Below, piece by piece: positions 42,678 to 51,483 of a stretch of 64,000 nt of DNA (the stretch's first letter is position 1; each line of letters opens with the position of its first letter). The stretch lies in assembly GCF_021390575.1 (NCBI RefSeq), contig NZ_JAJEJQ010000003.1:798001-862000 (forward strand), given 5' to 3'. The notes beneath the pieces are model-generated. The model was not told where the DNA came from. It searched no databases and saw only the letters and a list, made by a program, of their open reading frames with translations. Source of the stretch: Paraburkholderia adhaesiva (GTDB taxonomy: Bacteria; Pseudomonadota; Gammaproteobacteria; Burkholderiales; Burkholderiaceae). Made by a program: the position numbers and the translations under genes.

Positions 42678-43808
42678 TTGAGGAATCAGGTAATCGTGGC
42701 AGCGACGGCTGCTGTTTTCGCATCGGCGGCTCACGCACAAAGCTCTGTCACCCTGTATGGGATTATCTCCGAGGGTATTAGCTATATCAGCAATTCCAAC
42801 GGTCACAGCACTTTCAGGATGGAAAGCGGAGTGACTTCTTCCTCCCGCTGGGGCTTCAAAGGCGTCGAAGATCTCGGTGGCGGTCTCAAGGCCGTTTTCC
42901 AGCTGGAAAACGGCTTTGACATCAACTCGGGGGCTGCTGCGCAACGTGGCGCGCTCTTTGGCCGTCGTGCGTTCGTTGGCCTGTCGAGTGATCGTTTCGG
43001 TACCCTGATCGCGGGTAACGACTACGACTTCATCTACGACTACGTGACCTTCTACACGAACACGGGTCAGTTCGGTGGCGATTATTCGTTCCACCTCGGC
43101 GATGACATCGACCGCCTGGCTGGTGAGCAGTTACACAACGCAGTTCGCTACGAGTCGCCGGTCATCGCTGGCTTCACCGCAGGCGCGATGTACAGCTTCA
43201 GCAACGTGGCAGGTTCGTTCGCCGGTACGTCGACCGTACCGCGTGCGATGAGCTTCGGCCTCAAATGGAGTCCGAACGGGAGCTTCAACGCGCCGTACTC
43301 GGTTGGCGCTGCGTTCACGAAGATGAACGGCGGCCAGGCTGCACCTGGTGCGGGCTCGATCGCTGCCGTTGCGCTGGGTTCGGATTCGATCTATACGGCC
43401 GCAGTCGGCGCGCAGGCCACCGCTGGCCAGTTCTCCTTCAACGCCGTGTACACGTACACGAACGCCTCAGATACGCCGCACGGCACGGTGACCGTCAACG
43501 CCTACGAGGGTGGTGTCACGTGGCGTCCGTCGCCCATGTTCCTTGTGGGTGCTGGTATGGCCTACATCGATCAGCACAAACTCGGCAAATACAACATCAC
43601 TTCGTGGGGCGCGGACTACCACCTGTCGAAGCGCACCGATCTGTTCCTCGTCGGTACGTATCAACACGCGTTCGCAGGGGCGAAGTACGCGAATAACTTC
43701 GTGGTCGTAACGCCCTACTCGCAATCCCCGGCAAACCCGTACGGCGCAGGCGCGTCAACGACTGCAAATCAGGCAGTCGTGCAAGTCGGTATCCGTCACG
43801 CGTTCTAA
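42678..43808 (+). CDS. Outer-membrane porin of the catabolic island
   Basis: 376 residues if started at TTG 42678, which gives a clean signal peptide (RNQVIVAATAAVFASAAHA, cleaved before QSSVTLYG) and has GGAG 7 bases upstream. An upstream ATG at 42573 would add 35 residues in front of the signal. Porin features are 'WGFKGVEDLGGGLKAVFQL', 'FGRRAFVGLSSDRFGTLIAG' and the terminal IRHAF. It lies between two transporter genes, so it probably lets the aromatic substrate cross the outer membrane. Similar in type to the porin at 19208 but clearly diverged. Confidence 0.88.
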   Translation: MRNQVIVAATAAVFASAAHAQSSVTLYGIISEGISYISNSNGHSTFRMESGVTSSSRWGFKGVEDLGGGLKAVFQLENGFDINSGAAAQRGALFGRRAFVGLSSDRFGTLIAGNDYDFIYDYVTFYTNTGQFGGDYSFHLGDDIDRLAGEQLHNAVRYESPVIAGFTAGAMYSFSNVAGSFAGTSTVPRAMSFGLKWSPNGSFNAPYSVGAAFTKMNGGQAAPGAGSIAAVALGSDSIYTAAVGAQATAGQFSFNAVYTYTNASDTPHGTVTVNAYEGGVTWRPSPMFLVGAGMAYIDQHKLGKYNITSWGADYHLSKRTDLFLVGTYQHAFAGAKYANNFVVVTPYSQSPANPYGAGASTTANQAVVQVGIRHAF

Positions 43809-43831
43809 TGTAAAGAGAGAAGAGGCACGTA

Positions 43832-45082
43832 ATGAGCACCAAGATGATGCCTATACAAACCGAGACATCGGTGACCCGGGCCGCAAGCGTATGGATTGTT
43901 TGCGGTGCGGCAATCGGTTTGATGTTCGGATTTGGCCCCATGTTTTTCAGCGTCGTGGGCGTATTCCTGAAGCCGATGGCGGCGACTTTTGGTTGGGGTC
44001 GCTCTGACGTAGCAGTGCTGCCGATGTTCTCGATGGTTGGGACGGCATTGGGTGCGCCGGTCGTTGGCTATCTCGCTGACCGTCTGGGCTGGAGTAAGGT
44101 CCTGGTAGGTGCGATCGTGCTTATGGCGATCTCGATAGTCGCGCTTGCGGTTGCCCCAGCCAGTCACGTGTACTTTGCCATTGTCGGTCTCCTGATCGGC
44201 TTCTTCGGGGCCGGAACGACAGCGGCTGGCTATCTGGGCGTGTTGCCGCGAGTGTTCGACAAGCGCCTCGGCATGGCACTCGGATTCGCGATGATCGGAA
44301 CGGGGCTCGGTGGTTTCTTTGCGCCAATCGCCGCTAACCGGCTTGGCGCGATGATGGACTGGCGTCACTGGTTTGGCGTGAGTGCGGTCGTCGCGCTGGT
44401 GCTCGGTACCGTGGCACATCGACTGATGTTCCGGCATCTTCCGGCCCAGGAATATGTTGCCACGGATGTTCAGGTCGAGGCTGGGCTCACGCTCGGCGAA
44501 GCGATGAAGGGCTATCGTTTCTGGTTGCTCGCGATTGTCATGTTCGTGATCTCGGGTGCGATTCTTGGCGGCTTCGTGCATCTTGCACCGTTCGCCAGCG
44601 ACCGCGGACTCGGGCGCACAGTCGGTGCAGAGGCGGCAGGTCTCGTTGGTGCGGGGCTGGCGATTGCCCGCGTCGGGCTCGGTATCGTGCTCGACCGTGT
44701 GTTTGGTCCGTTCGTGGCCTGTGCGGCCTTTATCGTCGGGGCGCTGGGTTTCACGATTTTCGTTACCGATGCGTCGCAAGTGCCTTCGATGATTCTGCTG
44801 GCCGCACTACTGCTCGGTATCTCGACGGGCTCCGAAGGCGATCTGATTCCGTTCCTGACGCGCCGGTATTTCGGCAAGCGCTCGTTTGGCGCGATCTACG
44901 GATGTCTGTTCGGAGCGGCCACGCTGGGCGGCGCGGTTGGCCCATTCCTGTATGGCCTGGCATTCGATCGCCTCGGTTCCTATACGCTCCCCCACACTGT
45001 GTCGCTCGTAGCCTGTGCCGTTGGTGCTGTCGGTGTCTTGCTGCTCGGTCGCTATCCGCAGGCCGGTACTGAAAGCAAGTAA
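43832..45082 (+). CDS. MFS transporter, monocarboxylate/OFA-like
   Basis: 416 residues, 12 predicted helices, beginning with helix 1 'VWIVCGAAIGLMFGFGPMFF'. Motif A is 'GYLADRLGWSKVLVGA'. The pattern 'YLGVLPRVFDKRLGMALGFA' is typical of the oxalate/formate and monocarboxylate branch. Placed 23 bp after the porin and 32 bp before the first hydrolase, it is the best candidate for inner-membrane uptake of an acidic aromatic substrate (inference). GAGAAGAGG precedes ATG. Confidence 0.88.
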   Translation: MSTKMMPIQTETSVTRAASVWIVCGAAIGLMFGFGPMFFSVVGVFLKPMAATFGWGRSDVAVLPMFSMVGTALGAPVVGYLADRLGWSKVLVGAIVLMAISIVALAVAPASHVYFAIVGLLIGFFGAGTTAAGYLGVLPRVFDKRLGMALGFAMIGTGLGGFFAPIAANRLGAMMDWRHWFGVSAVVALVLGTVAHRLMFRHLPAQEYVATDVQVEAGLTLGEAMKGYRFWLLAIVMFVISGAILGGFVHLAPFASDRGLGRTVGAEAAGLVGAGLAIARVGLGIVLDRVFGPFVACAAFIVGALGFTIFVTDASQVPSMILLAALLLGISTGSEGDLIPFLTRRYFGKRSFGAIYGCLFGAATLGGAVGPFLYGLAFDRLGSYTLPHTVSLVACAVGAVGVLLLGRYPQAGTESK

Positions 45083-45114
45083 TGGATTATTGATGCTTTG
45101 GATGACTGACTAAA

Positions 45115-45972
45115 ATGATGCTGACAAGAGATAACACCTCGAAATTCGTTGACGCTGGTGGCGTCAAGGTGCACTACCACGAGGCCGGTACGGGTCCCGT
45201 GCTGCTGTGCATCCATGGTGGTGCACCGGGCGCGTTCGGTTGGGGGAATTTTGGACGCAATCTCGAAGCGTTGTCGCGCAACTTTCGCACGCTGATCGTT
45301 GACCTCCCGGGTTACGGCAAATCGGCCAAGCCGCAGATCGAGGGCCCGCGCACGAGCTTCTACGCGAAGACGTTCCGCGACATGCTGGACGCGCTGGGTA
45401 TCGACAAAGCGCACGTGATGGGCCTCGCCACTGGCGGTTCGGTTGCGTTGAAGATGGCGCTCGAATATCCGGAGCGGATTGATCGTCTGATCGTCATCAG
45501 TTCGCCTGGTGGCCTCTCGCTGTTCCAGCCCGCGCCTCCCAAGCCGGATACGCACAGCTACTACGCGGGCGAAGGTCCGTCCATGGAGCGCATGCGGGCC
45601 AACCTGGAGCGTCTGGTCTACGATCCGTCCATCCTGACCGAAGAAGTGATCCGCGAGCGTTACGAAGCGAGCATCGAGCCCGAGTTCATGCAGCAGGCAC
45701 CGGAAGGCCATGGCGGCAAGCCTGGCCAGACGCTGGAGCCGCTGTGGCAGGATCTGCATCGCGTGCGGGCTGAAACGCTCATCATCTGGGGCCGCAACAA
45801 CACGACGATCCACTACGATCACGCTCTGTTCCTGCTGACCCGGATTCCCAAGGCGCGGGTGCATATCCACGGCAACTGTGGCCTGTGGGTGCCCTACGAG
45901 AAGATGGAAGAATTCAACAGCAACGTCACTGGGTTCCTCTCAGTGGATCTGGCAGCGAGGCCCCAACAATGA
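45115..45972 (+). CDS. Alpha/beta-hydrolase-fold protein lacking the catalytic triad
   Basis: 285 residues, closest in layout to meta-cleavage-product hydrolases (BphD, MhpC, HsaD): oxyanion loop 'HGGAPGAFGWGNFGRNL' and lid region are present. The three catalytic positions are all replaced. The nucleophile elbow reads G-L-A105-T-G where family members have G-x-S-x-G; the acid position is N229 (WGRNNTTIHYDH); the His position is L257 (CGLWVPYE against CGHWAQWE). It is unlikely to hydrolyse by the known mechanism. The frame is intact and its stop overlaps the next gene (ATGA), so it is maintained, possibly as a partner or in a non-hydrolytic role. Confidence 0.9.
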   Translation: MMLTRDNTSKFVDAGGVKVHYHEAGTGPVLLCIHGGAPGAFGWGNFGRNLEALSRNFRTLIVDLPGYGKSAKPQIEGPRTSFYAKTFRDMLDALGIDKAHVMGLATGGSVALKMALEYPERIDRLIVISSPGGLSLFQPAPPKPDTHSYYAGEGPSMERMRANLERLVYDPSILTEEVIRERYEASIEPEFMQQAPEGHGGKPGQTLEPLWQDLHRVRAETLIIWGRNNTTIHYDHALFLLTRIPKARVHIHGNCGLWVPYEKMEEFNSNVTGFLSVDLAARPQQ

Positions 45973-46835
45973 TGAAGCGCCCTGGCATTTGGCAAAACCT
46001 GTTCAAGACGCCACACAAGCTGGCGTGGATCGACGTCGGCGGAGTCAATACACGTTATCTTGAAGCGGGTCCCGAAGACGCTCCGGTGGTCATTCTGCTG
46101 CATGGTACGGCAGGCAGTCTGGAAAACTTCAGCGCCACCTACGCAGCGTATGCCCGGCATTTCCGCGTCATCGGCATCGATATGCTGGGCTGTGGCTGGA
46201 CGGACAAGCCGGATCACGACTACCTGATCACGGACTATGCCGAGCACGTGCGGGGCTTCATGCACTCGATGGGCATCGCCAGGGCGGCTGCCATAGTCGG
46301 CGTCTCGCTCGGCGGCTGGGTTGCTGCGGCGCTCGCGCTGGCCCATCCCGCGTGCGTCGAGAAGCTGGTGCTGGTCTCCCCCGCTGGCATCATCGTTGAC
46401 GCAGAGGAAGAGCAGCGCTTTGCTGAACGTCTGCGCAAGGCTCGTTCTAGCGCTGCAGCCGAACCAACGTGGGAATCCGTGTCTGCTGCACTGAAGGCGC
46501 TGGTACTCGACAAGGAAGCGCTGGCCGATGAACTGATCAGTGTCCGCCTTGAAATCTACAGCGACGCGCGCATGAAGGCCGCGATGCCGCGTCTGCTGGC
46601 GTTCTCGCAAGGTGGTCAAGCACTGAGCAACGAGCAATGGGCAGCGCTGACGTTGCCGATTCAGGTCGTTGCCGCCGTCGATGCGCCTAACATGTTCCTC
46701 GACAACGCTTACGCGATTGCGAAGACGGCACCGGACGTCGAACTGGTGGAGATCAAGGGCTGCGACCACTGGGCTCAGTATGAACAGCCCGAGGCCTTCA
46801 ACGAGAACAGCATCGCTTTCCTGCTCAAGGCTTGA
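45969..46835 (+). CDS. Alpha/beta hydrolase, likely meta-cleavage product hydrolase
   Basis: 288 residues with a full triad: nucleophile S113 in GVSLGGW, acid D238 (AAVDAPNM) and H267 in GCDHWAQYEQPEAFN, with oxyanion loop 'LLHGTAGSLENF'. The DHWAQYE end is the BphD/MhpC-type signature. It would cleave the C-C bond of the ring-opened dienoate to a hydroxydienoate and an acid. Translationally coupled to the triad-less paralogue. Downstream dienoate hydratase, aldolase and aldehyde dehydrogenase genes are not in the window, so lower-pathway enzymes must come from elsewhere. Confidence 0.9.
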   Translation: MMKRPGIWQNLFKTPHKLAWIDVGGVNTRYLEAGPEDAPVVILLHGTAGSLENFSATYAAYARHFRVIGIDMLGCGWTDKPDHDYLITDYAEHVRGFMHSMGIARAAAIVGVSLGGWVAAALALAHPACVEKLVLVSPAGIIVDAEEEQRFAERLRKARSSAAAEPTWESVSAALKALVLDKEALADELISVRLEIYSDARMKAAMPRLLAFSQGGQALSNEQWAALTLPIQVVAAVDAPNMFLDNAYAIAKTAPDVELVEIKGCDHWAQYEQPEAFNENSIAFLLKA

Positions 46836-46916
46836 TCTTGTACGGATCGACCAGGCAGCAAAAACGCTCTCCACAAGGGGGGCGCTCAGACTGCTGACAA
46901 AGTCTAGCTGTCGCCG

Positions 46917-47015
46917 ATCATTGACTGTCTTGATGGGTTTGTGATCAGTTGGTCGATCGGTACGCGACCAGATGCCGAGCTTGTGAACACGATGCTCGAT
47001 GCTGCCATCGAAGCA
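46917..47015 (+). pseudogene. IS3-family OrfB fragment
   Basis: 33 codons (IIDCLDGFVISWSIGTRPDA, ELVNTMLDAAIEA) match the stretch between the first and second catalytic Asp of IS150/IS3-type transposases. Nothing else of the element remains. The rest of 46836-47191 shows no gene. Confidence 0.65.
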
Positions 47016-47191
47016 CCAGGCGATTGAAATGGCCCGAAGAATTCAGGCAGGTCAAGCGCTCCTGGCAAGAAGACATTCACCCGCAAACAACGAATGCGGT
47101 GACGTCTTGTCCGATCTTTTTGGCGCGACGCCGCGGAGTCGATCAGGGAGTCGGTGCGGCAGACTGTCTGCAGATAGCGTGCGCCTGTGAC

Positions 47192-47219
47192 AAAGCCCGG
47201 TGAGTGCGGGCTTTTGTTT
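47192..47219 (+). terminator. Rho-independent terminator
   Basis: AAAGCCCG-GTGAG-TGCGGGCTTT followed by TGTTT. It may end the catabolic transcripts, though it lies ~360 bp past the last hydrolase. Confidence 0.7.
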
Positions 47220-47248
47220 GCGCATCGCTATTCAGGTAGATGGACTGG

Positions 47249-47690
47249 TCAGGCTGGAAGCCGAAATCGTACGGCAGATGCCCTCAGTACGACCGCCTGC
47301 TGATCGAGCGATTGCGCCGCAGCCTCTTCTACCAGCTCCGCGTTCTGCTGAGGTAGCTGACCCATCAGTCCGATCGCCTGATTGACCTCTTCAATTCCGC
47401 TCGCCTGCGCTTCCGACGCGGAGGCAATTCCGCACACGATGTCGCGCACACCCCCGATGGCATTGGTGACCTAGCCCACGGTTTCCGCAACGGTGTCGGC
47501 CTGCTCCGCGCCGCTTCGCGACTGCGCGATGGATGCTTCTTTCAGCGCCTTGATCTCCCTTGCAGCACTTGCCGAGCGCTGCGCGAGGCCAAGAACCAAC
47601 GGCGAAGCCACGCTCATGTTCACCCGCACGTGCCGCCTCGACCGCGGCATTGAGCATGTGTTGAAGCACGCGTGCCGTGATGGCGAGTAG
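47249..47690 (-). pseudogene. Methyl-accepting chemotaxis protein, C-terminal remnant
   Basis: Minus strand reads 'LNAAVEAARAGEHERGFAV', then after a frameshift 'VLGLAQRSASAAREIKALKE', then TAG at the codon near 47472, then 'SASEAQASGIEEVNQAIGLM' and 'QQNAELVEEAAAQSLDQQ'. This is the hairpin tip and following helix of an MCP signalling domain with one frameshift and one amber stop. Dead gene. Confidence 0.8.
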
Positions 47691-47813
47691 CGCCGCACCA
47701 CCCTGCCGCGTCGGACGAACGTATTCGCGCCATCGAGCCTAAAATCAATGCATCGCGCCGGTCCTTTGCCTGGATCCGGTCGCTTTGCCCCTCCCGACCG
47801 ATCGCAGACGGCA

Positions 47814-48527
47814 ATGAGCACTCACGATGCACGGTTCCTCCGATCGACGCTGGCGACGCTTTGCGTGGCTTCCTGCGCAGCGCTCGTCGGGTGCGGCGGC
47901 ACCGTCTGCATCAGTTCAGGCGGAGGCTGCGCCCTCATAAACCCGCCGCCGAACCTCGCCCTATCTGGCACCGCCGCCACCGGCAAGGCACTCGCCAGCG
48001 CAAGCGTCAACTTCAGCTGTGTGCAGGGGACGGGCAGCGCCCTGTCGGATGGCGGCGGACACTACAGCGTCACGTTCAACGCCACGCTCCCCTGCATCAT
48101 CACCGTCACCTCCGGCAGCACGACCCTGCACTCGCTCGCATTCGCCGGCGGCACTTTCAACACGACGCCCGAGACCGAGCTGATGCTCGTCTACCTCGCT
48201 TCGCAACTCGGCACGAACGAGGCCGGTCTGATCGCGGGCTTCCCCGAAAACGCGCAGTTCCAGCAGGTTCTGGCAAACCAGACCGATGTACTGGCTGCGC
48301 AATCGGCTGTCGTCGCGAATCTGCAGCAGCACTACGCGGTGACGCTGAGCACACCGGCTTTTCTGACGACACCGTTTGTCGTCGGGCAAGTCGGCGTCGA
48401 CAGCGACCTCGACATGCTGGCGACAGCAGGCGCCATCGACGCCAACGGATCGCCCGATCCGGCAGCTGTTTCGCTGTTGGCTGCGGCGGGTCAAAGTCAT
48501 CCGGTCGCGGCGGTCTCTGCGCCTTGA
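47814..48527 (+). CDS. Putative lipoprotein
   Basis: 237 residues. Lipoprotein signal: hydrophobic 'LATLCVASCAALVGC' with lipobox ALVGC, then a Gly/Cys-rich linker (GGTVCISSGGGCALINPP). A beta-rich domain follows ('LSGTAATGKALASASVNFSC', 'GHYSVTFNATLPCIITVTSG'), like bacterial carboxypeptidase-regulatory/Ig-like modules seen in surface lipoproteins. The C-terminal ~100 residues are mostly helical. ATG 47814 is taken because the signal begins there. Confidence 0.75.
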   Translation: MSTHDARFLRSTLATLCVASCAALVGCGGTVCISSGGGCALINPPPNLALSGTAATGKALASASVNFSCVQGTGSALSDGGGHYSVTFNATLPCIITVTSGSTTLHSLAFAGGTFNTTPETELMLVYLASQLGTNEAGLIAGFPENAQFQQVLANQTDVLAAQSAVVANLQQHYAVTLSTPAFLTTPFVVGQVGVDSDLDMLATAGAIDANGSPDPAAVSLLAAAGQSHPVAAVSAP

Positions 48528-49024
48528 GATTTTGCGGGAGCGGCGGTTGCCCTCTCAAAACCCGCGACCTCGGGGCACAAGGCGTTCGCGACGCGAATTG
48601 ATGGTGTCGCCGGCGAAAGCCTTTCCTCCAGGTTGTCGGGCCGCAGCGCCACTATGTCGCAGCATGGCGATACGAAAGAACGGTCGACGAATACACCCGA
48701 ATCGTTGGCAATCTTGGTGTTCTGTTCGATACCAACGCGAAAAGCTTACGGATCCCCACAAATCCGGGCCATTGTGAATCCCGGATAAATCATGTATCTT
48801 TTATGCATCTTATTCTGTGATGCACGGATGGGTGCACGAATGGACCCGTTGTACCACTTCACGGATGTGACCACCATGAACCTCAACGCCTATGGATTAC
48901 CTGCTGTGCGGTATATCGGCGCGACGCGGGCTTGGTGTAATTCGCCCATCTCCACGCGATCTGCGCGCGCCCTCGCATGCCGGCGTACGCGATCCGACCT
49001 CAATCCAGCTTCAAAGGAGTTCAC
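48528..49024 (+). other. Intergenic region upstream of the DUF2249 gene
   Basis: ~500 bp without a recognisable gene. Holds the direct-repeat site at 48792-48813. Confidence 0.5.
48792..48813 (+). promoter_or_regulatory. Possible NO-responsive (NsrR-like) site
   Basis: Two 11-bp direct repeats ATGTATCTTTT and ATGCATCTTAT. The half-site resembles the ATGYATYTT element of NsrR operators. It is ~210 bp upstream of the DUF2249 gene, a family often under NO or oxygen control. Motif match is by eye only. Confidence 0.35.
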
Positions 49025-49339
49025 ATGAACGAAACCAGTCCTCTCGTCTTCCAGTTCGATGCGCGCGGTGTCTCGAAGCGCTTTCGCCACGCGGCGATCT
49101 TCGGCGCCCTCGAATCGCTCGACCGCGGCGAAACGATGCGTTTCATCAACGATCATGATCCGCTGCCGCTGCTGCAACAGATCCAGCAGCGTTATGGCAG
49201 CCAGGTGCAGATCAAGTACGTCGAGCGCGGTGCTCAGGGCGTTGTCATTGATATGCTGATCGCTGTCCCTGAAGCGCAAGAGGAATCGACTGCAGCGAAT
49301 GCGTCGTCCAGTTGCTGCGGCGGCGGTTGCGGCGGCTAA
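49025..49339 (+). CDS. DUF2249 protein with cysteine-rich tail
   Basis: 104 residues. TusA-like DUF2249 fold: 'FQFDARGVSKRFRHAAIFGA', 'GETMRFINDHDPLPLLQQIQ', 'QVQIKYVERGAQGVVIDMLI'. The C-terminus ends SSCCGGGCGG, a probable metal-binding tail. Family members occur with hemerythrins and in denitrifiers and NO-stress regulons; the molecular role is not established. AAAGGAG lies 6 bases before the ATG at 49025. Confidence 0.85.
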   Translation: MNETSPLVFQFDARGVSKRFRHAAIFGALESLDRGETMRFINDHDPLPLLQQIQQRYGSQVQIKYVERGAQGVVIDMLIAVPEAQEESTAANASSSCCGGGCGG

Positions 49340-49353
49340 CCTGATCGATCGAC

Positions 49354-49578
49354 ATGGCAAAGCCATTTCCATTGCACCCGAAGCATCCCGAGCGCGTCTG
49401 CTGGGGGTGCGACCACTACTGTCAAGCCGATGACATGCGTTGTGGCAACGGGCAAAGTCGGACCCAGCACCCATCCGAGCTGCTCGGCGACGATTGGTAT
49501 GAGGTGGGTGACTGGGGCATTGAGGTAGACGAATCCCAAAAAAAGGTGATACCCATAGTCCCCCAGGCTCAGCGATAG
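49354..49578 (+). CDS. DUF3079 family protein
   Basis: 74 residues matching DUF3079: KPFPLHPKHPERVCWGCDHY, 'CQADDMRCGNGQSRTQHPSE', 'LLGDDWYEVGDWG'. Four cysteines (C-x2-C, then C and C) may bind a metal. It begins 14 bp after the DUF2249 gene, so the two are co-transcribed. Function unknown; both being small Cys-rich proteins suggests a shared stress condition (inference). Confidence 0.85.
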   Translation: MAKPFPLHPKHPERVCWGCDHYCQADDMRCGNGQSRTQHPSELLGDDWYEVGDWGIEVDESQKKVIPIVPQAQR

Positions 49579-49619
49579 CACGCCTTGCGTACGCCTTTAA
49601 CCACTTACGGTCAGGTTTC

Positions 49620-50210
49620 GTCCAGATTCGGCATTCACCACGCGTTGTTTGATCGCTGCGACCAGGCCAGTTCTCCGCAGGTTTCGACGAGCAGTGCGCG
49701 CGCCCAGCGATGACCGGGCGAGTGGTGAGTCCGCTCGTGCCACGCGGCCGTCTTCGTGAAGCTTGTTACCGCCACGGGAGGCTCGAAGAGCGCGAAGCCA
49801 CCGGAATTCGACGCGAGCCTCGATCGCACGACGGCAATCAGGTAAGTCATGCGCAATATGTCGGGCAGCACGATAAAGCGAGCGGTACGACATGACGCGT
49901 CTCACGACAACCTTCAGATCCTCGCCCCTGCTCATTACCCCGTCCCAGACTGTTTTACTGCGTCCGACTGCCTTGCCTCTCACGTGAATATTGATCCGCC
50001 GCCGGGTAACTGTTTCACGGCCGTATCGCAGGAAAACGTGACTGTCCGAAATTCGCGATTTAACAAGGCATCGAAGTGCCGCGGGGGCTCCCATCCCGCC
50101 CGGGCTCACCGCGTCGTTATGCATATGGAATGCGCCGCTCACTGCGGGACTCTCGCGCTGGTTCCGTTGCACGAGCAATGTTGCCTGGCACACATTTCGT
50201 CTGCGTAGTT
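49620..50210 (-). pseudogene. LysR-family regulator remnant
   Basis: Minus strand in shifting frames: 'SGAFHMHNDAVSPGG', 'VGRSKTVWDGVMSRGEDLKV', 'IVLPDILRMTYLIAVVRSRL', then 'FEPPVAVTSFTKTAAWHERT' HHSPGHRWARALLVETC. The WHER-T/H-P-HRW end is the conserved C-terminus of LysR regulators. No HTH half. Several frameshifts; boundaries approximate. Confidence 0.6.
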
Positions 50211-50253
50211 CCGGGGAAGATACCCACGCGTTCAGCGTGACCTGGAGCCCGAG

Positions 50254-51453
50254 ATGAGCAAGAACATCGTGTTGTGTCTCGACGGAACCTGGAATGGTCC
50301 CGATTCGAAGGACCCCAACGGCGCATCTGTTCCGACAAACGTGCAAAAGGTGTTTGAAAACCTTGCAGGTTCCGGGCCGTTGAAACCCAGCGACAACGAG
50401 TGCGAAATTACGTTTCCGGAAAACGGCGGCGAGCCGCTACAGGTCGCGAAGTACATCCACGGTGTGGGCGACTCTTCGAACGTGCTCGCGAAAATGGTCG
50501 AAGGCTCGACGGGCCTTGGGCTCGTTGGCCGAATCGTTCGCGGGTATACGTACCTGTCTCGCCAGTATCGACCGGGAGACCGGATTTACATCGCCGGATT
50601 CAGCCGTGGCGCCTATACGGCCCGAGCGCTTGCGGGCTTCGTGACGGGCAAAGGACTGCTCGACTGGAATGCGATGCGACTGGAGGAAGGTTCGGCGGTG
50701 AGCTACAGCGCGGGCCTCGCCGCGTGGCAGCAGCACAAGGCGTCGACACACCCGGGTGACCCGAACATTCTGCATGCGCTGGCAGGCACCTTCACGAGCC
50801 TGTATGACCGCTTCGAGCTCGGGCTTCATCCAGCGCCGGCGCTACGGTTCGTCAGCAACGTCGACATCGAAACGGTCGGCGTCTGGGATACGGTCGGGGC
50901 CTTGGGCATTCCGGATATTCACGCGTCGGATGGAACACTCGTGCGCCTCGACGCGTTCAGGTTTTGCAACAACGATCTCAGCGAGCGCATCGCGAACGGC
51001 TTTCAGGCTCTGGCGATCGACGAGCAGCGTGTCGATTTCACCCCTACCCTCTGGAATTCGCGAACTGGCGTCGTCCAGGTATTGTTTCCTGGCGCGCATG
51101 CCGACGTTGGCGGAGGTTATCCGGCGGACGAGTCGGGGTTGTCGAACGGGGCATTGATCTGGATGACGAACCGTCTGGCTTCGACGGGTGTCCTGTTTGC
51201 GCGCATGCCGCCCGTGCAGCCCAACGCGTGCGATATCGCACATCGACCGTGGGCGAATTCGCCGTATACGACGGCCTCCAGGGCTTTTCCACCAACGCTT
51301 CAGCTAAGCCAGCGCGTGGTCCAGCGTCTTGCCGCGGCCAGCGTGCCGGTACAGGGCGAAGAGCCTCAGCCGTATCGCCCCGCCAATCTCACCAACAGCT
51401 ATATCAAACTGGACGGCTCCGGACCGGCGCCGCATGTGCAGATCAAGCCCTGA
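50254..51453 (+). CDS. DUF2235 alpha/beta-hydrolase protein (Tle1-like)
   Basis: 399 residues. The DUF2235 start 'KNIVLCLDGTWNGPDS' and the GFSRGAYTARALAG nucleophile elbow (S117) are clear. Other likely triad residues are in 'VGVWDTVGALG' (Asp) and 'FPGAHADVGGGYP' (His). The family includes Tle1-type T6SS phospholipases and also cytosolic hydrolases. No signal peptide, and no vgrG or PAAR gene adjacent, so secretion is not shown. GGAG precedes the ATG. The convergent neighbour at 51484 encodes a membrane-anchored protein. Confidence 0.85.
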   Translation: MSKNIVLCLDGTWNGPDSKDPNGASVPTNVQKVFENLAGSGPLKPSDNECEITFPENGGEPLQVAKYIHGVGDSSNVLAKMVEGSTGLGLVGRIVRGYTYLSRQYRPGDRIYIAGFSRGAYTARALAGFVTGKGLLDWNAMRLEEGSAVSYSAGLAAWQQHKASTHPGDPNILHALAGTFTSLYDRFELGLHPAPALRFVSNVDIETVGVWDTVGALGIPDIHASDGTLVRLDAFRFCNNDLSERIANGFQALAIDEQRVDFTPTLWNSRTGVVQVLFPGAHADVGGGYPADESGLSNGALIWMTNRLASTGVLFARMPPVQPNACDIAHRPWANSPYTTASRAFPPTLQLSQRVVQRLAAASVPVQGEEPQPYRPANLTNSYIKLDGSGPAPHVQIKP

Positions 51454-51483
51454 TCTGCCGCGGGGCGCCCTGCCCCATTGCGA

